Origin: Spirochaetota bacterium
Lineage (GTDB): Bacteria; Spirochaetota; Spirochaetia; Treponematales; Breznakiellaceae
Assembly (NCBI GenBank): GCA_023406985.1
Contig: JAEXTK010000090.1
Coordinates: forward strand, 1 to 6,657
DNA length: 6,657 bases
Direction of reading: 5' to 3'
Part shown: positions 6,114 through 6,657 of the stretch, piece by piece
Position numbering within the stretch: position 1 is the first letter of the stretch
Layout: the number at the start of each line of letters is the position of its first letter
Notes under the pieces: model-generated
Database searches by the model: none
Told to the model about the DNA's origin: nothing
The model's input: only the letters and a program-made list of their open reading frames with translations
Position numbers and translations under genes: made by a program

Positions 6114-6657
6114 ATGAACGCGATAATCTGGGGAGCGGAAACGCTGTGGGACGATGCTGAGCGGAGCCGGAGCTGGAAGGCCGAATACCTCAGGATCGAG
6201 GCCGACCGGGCCTTCAACCGCGCACTGTGGTCGACCTGGCTTCGCCGGCTCGGCGGGTTCTTGCGGCGGCCCCCCACGGGTACGGCCACGACGGGAGCGG
6301 GAGCGGACGCGGCGGCCATGGCGGGAGCGAACGCGGCGGGCACCGACGCGGCGGACGAAGCCGTCCCTGCCGCCGCCTCTGCCGCGACGTCAGGGGGAAC
6401 GCTCGTGCCGATCCGCGCCATCGTGGGGGCCGTCGGCCGGCGGGGCGGCGTCCTCCGCCCCCTGCCGCCGCTCCCCCTGGCCGGGAAGGGCGCATGGCGG
6501 CGGCTCTGGGCGTCGGACCTGGACGCCCTCCCCGCCGTCCCCGCGGTTCGCGGCACGGACGGCTGGTACCTCGTCGGACCGCCCTACGCGGTCCTTGTAT
6601 TGGAAATCCTGCGGGCCAAAGGCGCCCTGGAGGCGCGCATCGCGCGGGTGCCAGCGG
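6114..6657 (+). CDS. Hypothetical protein with a decayed ParB-like domain (3' end missing)
   Basis: The first 181 residues are visible, and the frame is still open at the window edge. Residues 1-53 are charged and Trp/Arg-rich (WDDAERSRSW, FNRALWSTWLRRLGG). Residues about 55-96 form a low-complexity Ala/Gly/Thr linker. After that, VPIRAIVGAVGRRGG (98-112), a W-rich helix (128-134), LPAVPAV (139-145), then GWYLVGPPYAVLVLEILRAKG (150-170) follow the order of a ParB/Srx-like nuclease N-domain as I recall it: VPL-IVGSVGR, W..L, LPPI, G.YYVVDG.HRV, A...G. At the place of the DGxHR motif it reads GPPYA, so catalysis is unlikely if the homology holds. The homology is from memory and weak. Start choice is firm because of the strong AGGAGG. 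It is divergent from the methyltransferase gene, 159 bp away. Arg and Ala content is higher than in its neighbours. Confidence 0.7.
   Translation, partial: MNAIIWGAETLWDDAERSRSWKAEYLRIEADRAFNRALWSTWLRRLGGFLRRPPTGTATTGAGADAAAMAGANAAGTDAADEAVPAAASAATSGGTLVPIRAIVGAVGRRGGVLRPLPPLPLAGKGAWRRLWASDLDALPAVPAVRGTDGWYLVGPPYAVLVLEILRAKGALEARIARVPA

Noticed and set aside
5954..6556. Minus-strand open frame whose TGA overlaps the methyltransferase ATG (TGATG), which looks like translational coupling.
   Set aside because: The product is low-complexity Arg/Ser/Ala/Pro sequence with no domain. The plus strand over most of it has a double AGGAGG and a ParB-like pattern. The TGATG overlap is probably chance.

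Overview
The window is a GC-rich (well over 60% by eye) bacterial chromosome segment with four complete protein genes and one gene cut by the right edge. The style suggests a high-GC spirochaete: a TypA with several non-proteobacterial residues, a PAS-HisKA_2 kinase with an HHRIKNNM-type H-box behind a multi-pass membrane sensor, and a membrane GGDEF protein close by. This assignment is inference from protein style; no rRNA or other taxonomic marker is present.

Layout. Positions 1-196 hold a 15-C homopolymer, a dense set of GC-rich inverted repeats, and a possible promoter leading into typA (197-2107, plus strand), a ribosome-associated translational GTPase. A 195-bp convergent gap (2108-2302) with a repeated 15-mer and GC hairpins separates typA from three minus-strand genes. 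In their transcription order these are a class I SAM-dependent methyltransferase (5954-5268), a seven-TM PAS/HisKA_2 histidine kinase (5234-3582) and a six-TM diguanylate cyclase with intact active and inhibitory sites (3463-2303). The first two are 33 bp apart and probably co-transcribed. The cyclase follows after 118 bp. A 159-bp divergent region (5955-6113) then leads to a plus-strand gene that starts at 6114 behind a strong Shine-Dalgarno and runs off the window. Its product has an alanine-rich linker and what looks like a decayed ParB-like domain.

How it fits together. typA is housekeeping and probably unrelated to the rest. The minus-strand trio looks like a small signalling cluster: a sensor kinase with no response regulator in view, a c-di-GMP synthase, and a methyltransferase of unknown substrate. 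The most notable details are an Asn-to-His change at the conserved N-box position of the kinase, and the apparent loss of the catalytic motif in the partial ParB-like protein. I saw no CRISPR array, insertion sequence, phage gene, tRNA or rRNA. No clearly novel system is evident; the window reads as ordinary chromosome with a few odd details.
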